DNA of 40,767 nt from assembly GCA_964563925.1 (NCBI GenBank), contig CAZLZD010000040.1:1-40767 (forward strand), written 5' to 3'. Positions 17,658 through 27,000 of the stretch are shown in pieces. Made by a program: the position numbers and the translations under genes. Each line of letters opens with the position of its first letter. Position 1 is the first letter of the stretch. This DNA is from JAUILA01 sp964563925 (lineage in GTDB: Bacteria; Bacteroidota; Bacteroidia; Cytophagales; Cyclobacteriaceae). A model generated the notes under the pieces. That model did not search any database. It saw only the letters and a list, made by a program, of their open reading frames with translations, and was not told where the DNA came from.

Positions 17658-17999
17658 TTAATTTTCCTTTTTACCTCCCAGCATCAGCATCTCGTTTACA
17701 TTTACTTCTGTGATGTACCTGCGTTCACCCTCGATCTCATAACTTCGGTGAATGAGCTTTCCCTCCAGGGCTACTTCCTGCCCCTTTTTAAGATAGCTCT
17801 CCACCACATTTACCAGCTTTCCCCAGACCACAATCTGGTGCCACTGTGTATCCTCCCCCTTCTCACCGTCGGCCCGGGTAAATCGCTCCGATGTCGCCAG
17901 ACTGAATGTGGCCCGTTTCTTTCCTGACTGTGTTTCCCTGATCTCCGGGTCCTGACCCAGGTGACCGATCAGCTGAACCCTGTTTCGTAAACTTTTCAT
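17658..17999 (-). CDS. ssb: Single-stranded DNA-binding protein
   Basis: A 113-residue SSB with one OB fold: NRVQLIGHLGQDPEIRETQSGKKRATFSLAT at the N-terminus, WHQIVVWGKLVNVVESYLKKGQEVALEGKL in the middle and YEIEGERRYITEVNVNEMLMLG at the end. The acidic C-terminal tail used by housekeeping SSBs to recruit partners (DDDIPF-like) is absent; the protein ends GGKKEN. It is therefore probably a short accessory SSB rather than the main replication SSB. Monocistronic: terminator immediately downstream and a divergent gene upstream. Confidence 0.9.
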   Translation of the reverse strand: MKSLRNRVQLIGHLGQDPEIRETQSGKKRATFSLATSERFTRADGEKGEDTQWHQIVVWGKLVNVVESYLKKGQEVALEGKLIHRSYEIEGERRYITEVNVNEMLMLGGKKEN

Positions 18000-18090
18000 T
18001 TTCTGTGCAATTTAATTTTACAATGACCGCATGCGTCTTGTTCTTCATGCTTATACCGGCAATCACGGGGTTGTAACGGTCACAAAAGCA

Positions 18091-18108
18091 TTTAAAACGT
18101 TTAAAACG
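18091..18108. repeat. Tandem 9-mer TTTAAAACG x2
   Basis: Two perfect head-to-tail copies of TTTAAAACG end 6 nt before the zinc-ribbon gene ATG, in the 115 bp divergent region with ssb. A regulator site is possible; no other support. Confidence 0.4.
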
Positions 18109-18114
18109 AATAGA

Positions 18115-18474
18115 ATGGAACGAATGTGCAGGGAATGCGGCAAGACGCTGACCGGACGGAGCGACAAGGTCTTTTGTGAAGACACCTGCCGGGTTTCATG
18201 GCATAACCGGAACCGACAGGAAGAGGAGCGTATATTCCGACCGGTTTGGAACACACTGAAAAATAATTATCATATCCTGCGCCGTATGTATCACAGTCCT
18301 TCCCCAGGGCGGGTAAGCTTCCGGCTGATGCAACACCTCGGTTATGATTTCACCTGTCACACTGCCTGCGACCCGTCGGGCAGCGTGTTTTGTTTTGACT
18401 ACGGATATCGTTGGTTTGAAGGGGGTCAATACCTGCAAATTATTCACAAGGACGGGTTTTCAACCCACCTTTAA
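18115..18474 (+). CDS. Small zinc-ribbon protein (DUF2116-like N-terminus)
   Basis: A 119-residue cytoplasmic protein starting MERMCRECGKTL. Cys5, Cys8, Cys21 and Cys25 form a C-x2-C-x12-C-x3-C zinc site with the GRSDKVFCEDTCR motif of small Bacteroidota zinc-ribbon proteins. The remainder is a helical stretch (WNTLKNNYHILRRMY) and an aromatic-rich C-terminal part (DYGYRWFEGGQYLQIIH). The frame is open further upstream to 18031, but those residues look non-coding and homologues, as I recall them, begin near the zinc site. Function unknown. It ends 17 bp before the M1 peptidase start. Confidence 0.7.
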   Translation: MERMCRECGKTLTGRSDKVFCEDTCRVSWHNRNRQEEERIFRPVWNTLKNNYHILRRMYHSPSPGRVSFRLMQHLGYDFTCHTACDPSGSVFCFDYGYRWFEGGQYLQIIHKDGFSTHL

Positions 18475-18479
18475 ATGTG

Positions 18480-18487
18480 TATCTTTC
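18480..18487 (+). promoter_or_regulatory. Probable -7 box for the M1 peptidase gene
   Basis: TATCTTTC differs from TAnnTTTG only at the last base and ends 4 nt before the ATG at 18492. It lies downstream of the other in-frame start at 18477, arguing for 18492. Confidence 0.35.
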
Positions 18488-18491
18488 GTTC

Positions 18492-20456
18492 ATGAAACTT
18501 CTTTACCTGTGTGCCTTCGCATTATTTTTCCACGGAAGCGTAATAGCTCAAAACAACCTGACCGGCTCAGATCCGGTTTGCAAACACCTGTTATCCGTCG
18601 AACGCGCCATGGCTAAAAAGCAGTTTGCCGCCCGGCTGGCTGATCCCAGGCTCCACGATTATGATGTAACGTTCTATTTTCTTGACCTGGCTGCCGATAA
18701 CAATTCCACGGATGTGGAAGGAACGGTCACGATTGTGGCCTTTTCGGAAAAAGATGAACTGGGTGAAATTGTCCTTGAGCTCGCTGACGAACTAACTGTA
18801 TCCGCGGTAACCGTCAACGGCGTACCGGAAACCTTTACACATACCGGCGACCTCATTGTCATTGCCCTGACTTCGTCATTTGGTACCGGGGACAGGTTGG
18901 AAGTATCCGTTACATACGGAGGAACACCGCCCTCCGACGACGGCTTTTTTTCGGGCATAAGCCGTGACTTTGGTCCGTTCAACATTCCCGTCACCTGGAC
19001 ACTTTCCGAGCCCTTCAATGCCAGTGACTGGTTTCCGGTCAAGCAGGTGCTGACCGACCAGGCCGATTCGGCAAATATTTACATAACCGTTCCTGACAAT
19101 CTGATGGCAGCCGCTTCCGGTATCCTGAAGGAAACCGAGGTGCTGGACAACGGGCGTCTTCGTTTCAAATGGGAGACCCGGTACCAGATGGCCTATTACC
19201 TTATTTCCATGGCCATCGCCCCTTATCAGCGATATGACCAGGAGGTAAATATTCCCGGGGTCCCCGGGCCGGTACCCATCCAGAATTTCATCTATGATGA
19301 TTCACGGGTGACAGATAGTGCCATTCCTGCACTGCAGGTTACACCGGACATGCTGGTCCTGTTTTCGGATTTATTTGGTCCGTATCCGTTTAAGGAGGAA
19401 AAATACGGACATGCCATGGCACCGATGGGTGGTGGAATGGAGCACCAGACCATTTCCACCATGGCAGGCTTCAATTTTACCCTGATCGCACATGAGTTAA
19501 TGCATCAATGGTTCGGGGATGATATCACCTGTGCCACCTGGCAGGATATCTGGATAAACGAGGGATTTGCCCGGTACGGGGAGTACCTGGCTATTGAAAA
19601 CCTGGTCTCCCTGGAAGACGCTGATGCCTGGATGACCAACAATTACAACCACGTCCTCAGCCAGCCGGCCGGGAGCGTGTATGTCCCGCAAGCTGATGCC
19701 GAAGATCCCTACCGTATCTTTAATTTTCGCCTGACCTACAATAAAGGAGGCGCTTTACTGCATATGTTGCGCTACCTGATCGGTGATGACGACCTGTTCT
19801 TTGAAGCTATGGAGGCCTATGCTGCCAATTATTCGGGGAAAACCGTCACAGGGGATGACTTTAAAGAATTCATGGAAGGTTACACCCAGCAATCACTGAC
19901 TGATTTTTTTGACCAGTGGTATTACGGGGAAGGGTATCCGATCTATGATCTGCAATGGAACCAGAATACGGAAGGTGAGCTGGTCCTGTCACTGACCCAG
20001 GAAACCTCTGCCCCTGACATCACACCTTTTTTTTCCACTCCGCTGCCGGTAGAGGTGGAAACCACATCCGGCACCACTGTCTATCGACTTGAGCCTTCAT
20101 CCGGGGAGGAGGAATTCATTTTGACCGTGGAGGGTGATGTGCTCGGGGTCGAACTGGATCCGAGGAACATCATATTGAAGAAAGTGGGAATCGTCACCTC
20201 AACGGACCCGTCCAGGGAATTTGGTTACAGAATTTATCCCAATCCGGCAAGGGAAGCGGTAAACCTGGAGATTACCTCAGGTCTTGCCTATGAGGTTTCC
20301 CTGATGGACCTGAACGGACGAACGTTGCGTACGATGTCAATAAATCCACAGGGAACCCACCAGCTTCAGCTCGATGCACTGCCATCCGGTATATATTTGC
20401 TTCAGCTGCGGAACCAGTTTGGCCGGTGGACGGAACGCATTGAGGTAATGCGCTAG
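18492..20456 (+). CDS. Secreted M1 family aminopeptidase with T9SS C-terminal sorting domain
   Basis: A 654-residue zinc peptidase. The signal peptide MKLLYLCAFALFFHGSVIAQ supports the ATG at 18492 over the one at 18477. An N-terminal M1 beta-sandwich precedes the catalytic domain, whose zinc site is HELMH (H334, E335, H338) with E357 in NEGFA. The GxMEN exopeptidase motif reads GGGMEH, so Asn is replaced by His. The C-terminal about 80 residues (YRIYPNPAREAVNLEI...LPSGIYLLQL...ERIEV) are a type A T9SS sorting domain, so the enzyme is exported and probably surface-anchored. It probably digests extracellular peptides. The convergent PorE-like gene ends only 12 bp away. Confidence 0.93.
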   Translation: MKLLYLCAFALFFHGSVIAQNNLTGSDPVCKHLLSVERAMAKKQFAARLADPRLHDYDVTFYFLDLAADNNSTDVEGTVTIVAFSEKDELGEIVLELADELTVSAVTVNGVPETFTHTGDLIVIALTSSFGTGDRLEVSVTYGGTPPSDDGFFSGISRDFGPFNIPVTWTLSEPFNASDWFPVKQVLTDQADSANIYITVPDNLMAAASGILKETEVLDNGRLRFKWETRYQMAYYLISMAIAPYQRYDQEVNIPGVPGPVPIQNFIYDDSRVTDSAIPALQVTPDMLVLFSDLFGPYPFKEEKYGHAMAPMGGGMEHQTISTMAGFNFTLIAHELMHQWFGDDITCATWQDIWINEGFARYGEYLAIENLVSLEDADAWMTNNYNHVLSQPAGSVYVPQADAEDPYRIFNFRLTYNKGGALLHMLRYLIGDDDLFFEAMEAYAANYSGKTVTGDDFKEFMEGYTQQSLTDFFDQWYYGEGYPIYDLQWNQNTEGELVLSLTQETSAPDITPFFSTPLPVEVETTSGTTVYRLEPSSGEEEFILTVEGDVLGVELDPRNIILKKVGIVTSTDPSREFGYRIYPNPAREAVNLEITSGLAYEVSLMDLNGRTLRTMSINPQGTHQLQLDALPSGIYLLQLRNQFGRWTERIEVMR

Positions 20457-20468
20457 TCGTCGTTTGCC

Positions 20469-22247
20469 TTACTTGGACAGAATGGTAAATTCCACCCGGC
20501 GGTTTATTGCTCGCCCTTCGTCGGTTTCATTGGTATCCACAGGCATTGATTCACCATATCCCCTGGCTTCGATGCGACTTTCATCGATCCCCTGGCTGTT
20601 AAGGTAATCCACCACAGCCTGGGCACGACCCTGAGAAAGGTTCTCATTATATTCATCGGAACCTTTATTATCCGTATGGCCGGCTATTTCGACGGAAACC
20701 GAACTGTTGCTCTCAAGGAAATCGACCACCTTATTGAGTTCTTTATACGATTCGGGTTTCAGCGTTGTTTTGTCAAAATCAAAGAAAATGTTATTAAGCC
20801 TTACGGTAGCACCCACCGCAATGGGGTCAAGGTACAGGTCAACCACCAGCATTGTTTCTTCCCGGTCATTCAGGATGCTGTCCGTGGCATTAAGAAAACC
20901 TTCTGCAGATCCCGTTAATCCAAGCCAGCCTTCCCCTTTGATCTCTTTTTCATAGTATCCCTTGTCATTGGTTTTCACCTGGAAATCCCTGCCTGAATCT
21001 GTTATCCAGACCACGCCTGAAACCGGTTCATTTGTTTCGGAATTGTAGACTACACCACTCAGCATAACGGCCCGCTCGTTCTGGACGAGTGCAAAATCCC
21101 TGAATAAAGTGGAATCCCGTTGAATATCCCCGATTTGAAGCGTTGTGTTTAACGATTGGTACCCGTCGGCCGAGACTTCAATGGTAAACTCCTGATTTGG
21201 TGAAATCTGCTTGGTGTACGTACCCCGTTCTGAATCAGTAAGTACCGTATCGATCTCATCGGCATGATTCCTGAAATGAATTTCACCATTGATCGTCTGA
21301 CGGGTTTTACTGTCTGTCACCACACCTTGCAGCGTAATATTAATCGGCCGTGGCTTGAGAGCAAAAATGTCCAGGTTTCCTCCATCAATCGTCCTCCCCG
21401 ACTGGGTTACAAACACGTTGTCATTGTAGTCAACACACAGATAGGCATCAAATGCACGTGTATTTACAGGCCTCCCGATATTCTCAGGCTCAGACCACTT
21501 CATCCAGGTATCATCCAGTCTTTTGGCGACATAGATGTCCGCACTTCCTTCTCCCATATCCTTTCGGCTGCTGGAAAAATAGAGCGTCCGGCCATCAGGA
21601 GCAAGGTACGGGGCAAATTCATCCCGGCCCGTGTTGAGTGCAGCAATTTTGACCGGTCGTGAATAATCACCGTTCTCCGTCCGCATACTTACATAAAGAT
21701 CACTGAAGGTGGCATTCTCCTTTTCACTGAAGTACAAAACCATGATACCGGCATCTGCCGACATGGTAGCTCCGTAGTACTTACCGTTATTCATTTTTTT
21801 GAAATCGTCCACCTCGACTTCCTCCGGATTGGACCATTGGCTGCCTTGCTGGTGGATGAAGCTGAACCCTTTTGAATTTTTAGACCTGCCCCCGCGCACA
21901 AACAATGTTTTGCCATCGTTCAGCACGGCAAAGACCTGGTTTGAACGATGAATATTCAGCGGCCGGTCCATGTGTTGTGCCTTGCCCCAGTATCCATCTT
22001 CCTTTTTATTAACAAACCATACATCCTGACTACCTTCTTTGCCATAGGTGTTTTCAGGGTGATTGTGCACAAAAAAGTATAATGTATTGCCATCCGGGGA
22101 TATCACCGGGCCTGCCTCATGATAGCCTGTATTTACATCCCTTCCCAGGTTGACCAGCTCCATTCTTTCGTTAAATGACTGTGATACAGCCTGAAATACA
22201 ACCAGAAACAGGAATAAGCACGAAAAAAATGATCCTTTCAAATGCAT
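20469..22247 (-). CDS. PorE-like beta-propeller / CRD / OmpA-domain envelope protein
   Basis: A 592-residue protein. After a signal peptide (cleavage near AVSQ, residue 23) comes a PD40/WD40-like beta-propeller (about 40-298; repeats such as AGPVISPDGNTLYFF and APYLAPDGRTLYFSSSR), two carboxypeptidase-regulatory-like beta-sandwich domains (about 302-375 and 396-465), and an OmpA C-terminal peptidoglycan-binding domain (about 480-592; IFFDFDKTTLKPES, IAGHTDNKGSDEYN, LSQGRAQAV, NRRVEF). PorE of the type 9 secretion system has TPR, propeller, CRD and OmpA domains; this protein lacks the TPR part and has an extra CRD. It is probably anchored to peptidoglycan in the periplasm or outer membrane. 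Confidence 0.88.
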   Translation of the reverse strand: MHLKGSFFSCLFLFLVVFQAVSQSFNERMELVNLGRDVNTGYHEAGPVISPDGNTLYFFVHNHPENTYGKEGSQDVWFVNKKEDGYWGKAQHMDRPLNIHRSNQVFAVLNDGKTLFVRGGRSKNSKGFSFIHQQGSQWSNPEEVEVDDFKKMNNGKYYGATMSADAGIMVLYFSEKENATFSDLYVSMRTENGDYSRPVKIAALNTGRDEFAPYLAPDGRTLYFSSSRKDMGEGSADIYVAKRLDDTWMKWSEPENIGRPVNTRAFDAYLCVDYNDNVFVTQSGRTIDGGNLDIFALKPRPINITLQGVVTDSKTRQTINGEIHFRNHADEIDTVLTDSERGTYTKQISPNQEFTIEVSADGYQSLNTTLQIGDIQRDSTLFRDFALVQNERAVMLSGVVYNSETNEPVSGVVWITDSGRDFQVKTNDKGYYEKEIKGEGWLGLTGSAEGFLNATDSILNDREETMLVVDLYLDPIAVGATVRLNNIFFDFDKTTLKPESYKELNKVVDFLESNSSVSVEIAGHTDNKGSDEYNENLSQGRAQAVVDYLNSQGIDESRIEARGYGESMPVDTNETDEGRAINRRVEFTILSK

Positions 22248-22376
22248 AATTGATTCAGTCGGTTTGATGTATCATGAAGGTACTAAAGTGAGCATGTCAA
22301 ATCGACCCGAATAGGGCCGATCAAAAACAGAGGTAAGAAAATGAACCTATTTGCCGAAAATTACGTACCTCTGTAC

Positions 22377-23132
22377 ATGCGCCTTTTTCTTTCGCTATTA
22401 TTCCTCCTTGCCATTTTGCCGGAAGAGGTTTGGTCACAAAACCAGCCGGGAACCATTGAATTAACCGGACAAATCATTAATCAGGAAACCTCTGAACCTG
22501 TTCCCTTTGTGCATATTATCAATAAGGGCAGCCAGGTAGGAACAGTCAGTAATGCGCAAGGCCGGTTCTGGATGAAGCTGACCCCTTCCGATACGCTGAC
22601 CTTTTCTGCCATCGGATTTGAGCCCTATTATTTTTACCTGAAAGATGAAGTGGTCTCCTCCCGTGTAGAGGTAAAGATAACCCTGAATACCTCAACGATG
22701 GAACTTCAGCCGGTGAAGGTATTTGCCTTCAGGGATGAAGAAAGCTTAAAGCAGGCCATTCTTGACATGGATGTAACCACGACTGAAGACAAGGAGCGCA
22801 TTGAACTCCCGGGTTTTTATTACGGCCCTATGAAGCCATACAAACCAAGTGCATTCGGCAGCCCGATCTCCTTCATTGCCGGTATGTTCAGCAAGGAGAA
22901 TAAAGAACAGAAGTTGCTTGAAAAAGCCCGTCAGGAATCAGATTACCGCACCGTAATTCGCGCAAAGTATAACGAGGAGGTGGTCATGGAATTAACCGGG
23001 CTTCCTGAGGATGAGGTAGCTGACTTTATGGAATTCTGTAAAATCGAGGACGCCTTTATCTACCGTTCAGGCCCCTATGAGATCGCTCTCGCGGTATCCC
23101 GCTGCATGACCCGCTTCCAGGAAGAACAATAA
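22377..23132 (+). CDS. Secreted protein with N-terminal carboxypeptidase-regulatory-like (CRD) domain
   Basis: A 251-residue product. MRLFLSLLFLLAILPEEVWSQ is a good signal peptide, so I place the start at 22377; an in-frame ATG at 22341 has an AGAGG eight bases upstream and would add 12 residues. The CRD-like beta-sandwich (about 27-105; GQIINQETSEPVPFVHI, VSNAQGRFWMKL, FSAIGFEPYYF) is the domain found on TonB-dependent receptors, but no receptor barrel follows. The rest is charged and unrecognised, with a DFMEFCKIEDAF segment near the end. Single gene, followed by a strong terminator. Confidence 0.8.
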   Translation: MRLFLSLLFLLAILPEEVWSQNQPGTIELTGQIINQETSEPVPFVHIINKGSQVGTVSNAQGRFWMKLTPSDTLTFSAIGFEPYYFYLKDEVVSSRVEVKITLNTSTMELQPVKVFAFRDEESLKQAILDMDVTTTEDKERIELPGFYYGPMKPYKPSAFGSPISFIAGMFSKENKEQKLLEKARQESDYRTVIRAKYNEEVVMELTGLPEDEVADFMEFCKIEDAFIYRSGPYEIALAVSRCMTRFQEEQ

Positions 23133-23164
23133 AAAACCATTCGCAGGGATGCGAATGGCCTTTC
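23131..23164 (+). terminator. Intrinsic terminator after the CRD protein gene
   Basis: CCATTCGC (23137-23144) and GCGAATGG (23151-23158) form a perfect 8 bp stem with a 6 nt loop, preceded by an A-run that overlaps the stop codon and followed by CCTTT. The 99 bp from here to the acyltransferase ATG hold no clear promoter box. Confidence 0.7.
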
Positions 23165-23263
23165 ATGCAAGCAAAGAGTTAGTAAATTAAATTTCATCTA
23201 AACTAGGCAAATTCAAGTATATTCACAATACTTGTTTCGCGAACGAACTATCGGCAGGCCGGC

Positions 23264-24019
23264 ATGAATTTCATCCAATCCATATTCTCCAGGTTATACA
23301 CACTCTGGGTTCTGATTGTCTTTACCGTATTTATGATTCTTCTCCTTCCGGGGATTTTACTGCCCATTATGTTTGGGCAGCGATTTGGAAGCGTCGCCTA
23401 CAAATTCATTATGATCTGGGCATGGATTTTCAGCAAGCTGACTTTTATCCGTTACCGGGTCCATGGGAAGGAGAAAATCGACCGGACTAAATCGTACATC
23501 TATTCTTCCAATCATACTTCCTACCTGGATGCCCCGGGTCTTGCCCTCGGCGTGCCCACGCAATTCAGGCCGCTGGCTAAAAAGGAATTAAAGAAAATAC
23601 CGGTATTCGGACTGATCGTGCGCGTTGTTACGGTAGTTGTAGACCGGTCCAGTGCAGAAAGCCGCCGAAGGAGTATCGATCACCTTAAATCAATCCTTGC
23701 CCAGGGAATCTCCATCCTGATATTTCCGGAAGGAACGCAAAACCGCACGAAAGAACCGCTGCAACCTTTTTATGACGGAGCTTTTCGTATTGCCATCCAG
23801 ACCCAGACCCCCATTGCGCCGATCATTATATTGAATGCAGGCAACCTGATGGCTCCCAGCGGTATGAAGGTAAAGCCAGGCAGAATTGATGTGATCTTTG
23901 CAGATCCCATTGATGTAACCGGGCTGACCCTTCAGGACTTGCCGGAATTAAAGCAACGCACCCGTGAGGTAATGCTTTCTCACCTGGTTGATACTGACAT
24001 CAGGGTTCCAGTTCAATAA
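23264..24019 (+). CDS. 1-acyl-sn-glycerol-3-phosphate acyltransferase (PlsC-like)
   Basis: A 251-residue inner-membrane acyltransferase that would add the second acyl chain to lysophosphatidic acid. Two hydrophobic stretches (about 10-36 and 46-60) precede the catalytic motif NHTSYLD (N83-H84...D89). Motif III is FPEGTQNR (154-161), and the RPLAKKELKKIPVFG segment is also typical. Bacteroidota carry several paralogues, so ornithine- or other lipid acylation is possible. No Shine-Dalgarno before the ATG. Its last 20 bp overlap the 3' end of the convergent pyruvate carboxylase gene. Confidence 0.9.
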   Translation: MNFIQSIFSRLYTLWVLIVFTVFMILLLPGILLPIMFGQRFGSVAYKFIMIWAWIFSKLTFIRYRVHGKEKIDRTKSYIYSSNHTSYLDAPGLALGVPTQFRPLAKKELKKIPVFGLIVRVVTVVVDRSSAESRRRSIDHLKSILAQGISILIFPEGTQNRTKEPLQPFYDGAFRIAIQTQTPIAPIIILNAGNLMAPSGMKVKPGRIDVIFADPIDVTGLTLQDLPELKQRTREVMLSHLVDTDIRVPVQ

Positions 24020-27000
24020 CGAGGTCATCCTGGGATACCATTTCACCAGCTGTTATATGCACTTTTTTAACCACACCTTCTCTCGGAGAATTCACCGTTG
24101 ACTCCATCTTCATGGCTTCAATGATAAACAGCGGTTGATTTTCCTTTACCTTCTGGCCTTTTTTGACCCGGACCTCGGCAATTCGTCCCATTAAAGGAGA
24201 ACCCACATGATATTCCTCGGTCGCTTTCTCGTGACTCGGCTTGTCTGACTGGAAATTCGAATCCCGTACCTCGATAATCCGGGTTTGCCCGTTCATTTCG
24301 AAATAGACACGACACATACCGTCCTCATCGGGCGGCGAGGTGTAGAGTTTTTTAATAATGATTGCCTTACCCTTCCCTATTTCCACGAAAATCTCCTGGT
24401 TATCCCTGAGTCCGTAGAAAAACGCAGTGGTGGGAAGCCGCCAGACTTCTCCGTAACGCAGCCACTGCGTATAGAATTCTTCAAATACTTTGGGATATAA
24501 CTTATAGGAAAGAAAGTCCAGGTCATCACAGTATGAATCAAACTTGCGCTGGAATTGCTTAAACTCTTTCTCAAAATCAATCGGATCCAGATGCTTGTTG
24601 GGACGGTCCTTAAACGGCTTCTCCCCCTTCAGTACCACCTTCGAAATTTCCTTCGGAAACCCTCCGTAAGGCTGCCCGAGTTCGCCCCGGAACAGGCTTA
24701 CGACTGATTCAGGGAAAGACAGGGAAGAACCTTTGGTGAGAATATCCTCGGTGGTGAGATCGTTGGAGGTCATAAACAAGGCCATATCCCCAACCACCTT
24801 GGAAGAGGGCGTTACCTTTACAAGGTCCCCAAACAGGTCATTCACCGCGGCATAATTGGCCTTAACTTTCTCGAATTTATCTGCCAGCCCGAGGGCTTCA
24901 GCCTGCGGACGAAGATTTGAGTATTGTCCGCCTGGAATCTCATGATCATACACTTCCGCAGTTCCCGCTTTCAGGCCTGATTCAAACGGATAATAAAACT
25001 CGCGAACGTCCTCCCAGTACGTGGCATAGCGGTTCAGTGACCTGAGGTCGGTATCCTGGGCTCTTTTATGTCCTTCCAGGGCTGCCACCAGCGAATTAAA
25101 ATTGGGCTGGGAGGTGAGTCCTGACATAGAGCTAATTGCCACATCCACGACATCCACACCGGCATCAATGGCTTTCAGATAGGTGGCGGCCTGAATGGAG
25201 GACGTGTCATGGGTATGAAGGTGAATCGGCAGGTCTACCGCTTTCTTCAGGGCCCGGATAAGCGCATCGGCACCATTGGGCTTTAACAGTCCGGCCATAT
25301 CCTTAATGGCAAGAATATGTGCCCCTTCGTCTTCAAGCTGCCGGGCAAGGTCAGTATAATACTGGATGTTGTATTTCGTATCCGGCTCAAGCACGTCGCC
25401 GGTATAGCAGATACAGGCTTCGGCAATACCATCTGTACGTTCACGCACTGTGCGAATGCTTACCTTCATCGCCTCCAGCCAGTTCAGTGAATCAAAAATA
25501 CGGAAGATGTCAATCCCGTTGCCGGCAGCTTTCTCGATAAACTGTACGATCAGGTTATCCGGATAAGCCTTGTAACCCACCGCATTTGATCCGCGCAGGA
25601 GCATCTGAAACAGTATATTCGGCATTGCCTCGCGCAGTAACTTCAGGCGGTCCCAGGGATTTTCATATAAAAATCGCATGCACACATCAAAAGTGGCCCC
25701 GCCCCACATTTCCATAGAGAAGACCTCGGGGTGATTCTTGGCATAGCTTTCAGCCACTTTGAGCATGTCGATGGTTCGCATACGGGTTGCCAGTAAGGAC
25801 TGATGGGCATCCCGGAATGTCGTATCGGTAAACTGGATCTTCTTTTCTTTTTTCAGCCATTGAAGGAATTTCTCATGACCATCTTCCTTCAGGCGGTCAC
25901 GGCTCCCCTTTGGAAAATCACCAAGCCTGTCATATTGAGGTACATGCGGTTCCCGAAAAATTTTGGAAGAATCTTTCTTCTTTACATTGGGATTGCCATT
26001 AACGGCCACCTCGGCGAGGTAATTGAGCAGGCGCGTTCCGCGGTTCAGGCGGCGGGGCATGTTGAAAAGCTCCGCGTGATCGGCGATAAAATTTACCGTG
26101 GCATCCCCGTGGTAAAAAACAGGGTGTGAGATTACGTTCTGGACGAACCCTATATTGGTTTGCACGCCCCGTATCCTGAATTCACTCAATGCCCGATGAA
26201 GTCTCTCGGAGGCACCCTTGAGGGTACGGCCCCACGAAGAAACCTTTACAAGGAGTGAGTCAAAGAACGGAGAGATAGTAACACCTGCATAACAGTTGCC
26301 GGCATCAAGCCTGATCCCAAAGCCACTGGCACTGCGGTAGGCGATTATGGTACCGTAGTCCGGCTGGAATCCATTGGAAGGGTCTTCCGTGGTAACACGG
26401 CACTGGATCGCGTAACCATTGCACTGTACGTCCTCCTGGCTGCGTATGTAAATACGCGGATCAGCCAGGTCATATCCCTTGGCGATGAGAATCTGTGACC
26501 GGACGATATCCACGCCGGTGATCTCCTCGGTAATGGTATGTTCAACCTGCACCCTGGGATTTACTTCAATAAAGTAGATATTCTCCTCTTTGTCGACCAG
26601 GAACTCGACCGTACCCACATTGTTGTAGTTTACCGACCGGGTAATTTCCAGTGCGTAATTATAAAGCTGGTCGCGGGTTTCCTGCTTCAGGGTTACACTG
26701 GGGGCCACCTCCACCACTTTCTGAAACCGACGCTGTACCGAACAGTCACGTTCATACAAGTGCACAAGGTTACCGTAATTGTCCCCCATTATCTGCACTT
26801 CGATATGCTTCGGGTTGTCGATGTATTTTTCAAGGAAAACCGTATCGTCACCGAAGGCCTTCTTGGCCTCAGCCCGAGCCTCTTCGTAGGATTTGGTTAA
26901 ATCTTCCTCAGACCGGACCACCCGCATCCCCCGGCCTCCGCCACCGGCAGCAGCCTTCACCATCACCGGGTAGCCAATGCGTTTGGCTTCGGAAGCGGCC

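Noticed and set aside
18031..18114. N-terminal extension of the zinc-ribbon protein
   Set aside because: Residues before MERMCRECG lie in the ssb promoter region and do not look like protein from this family.
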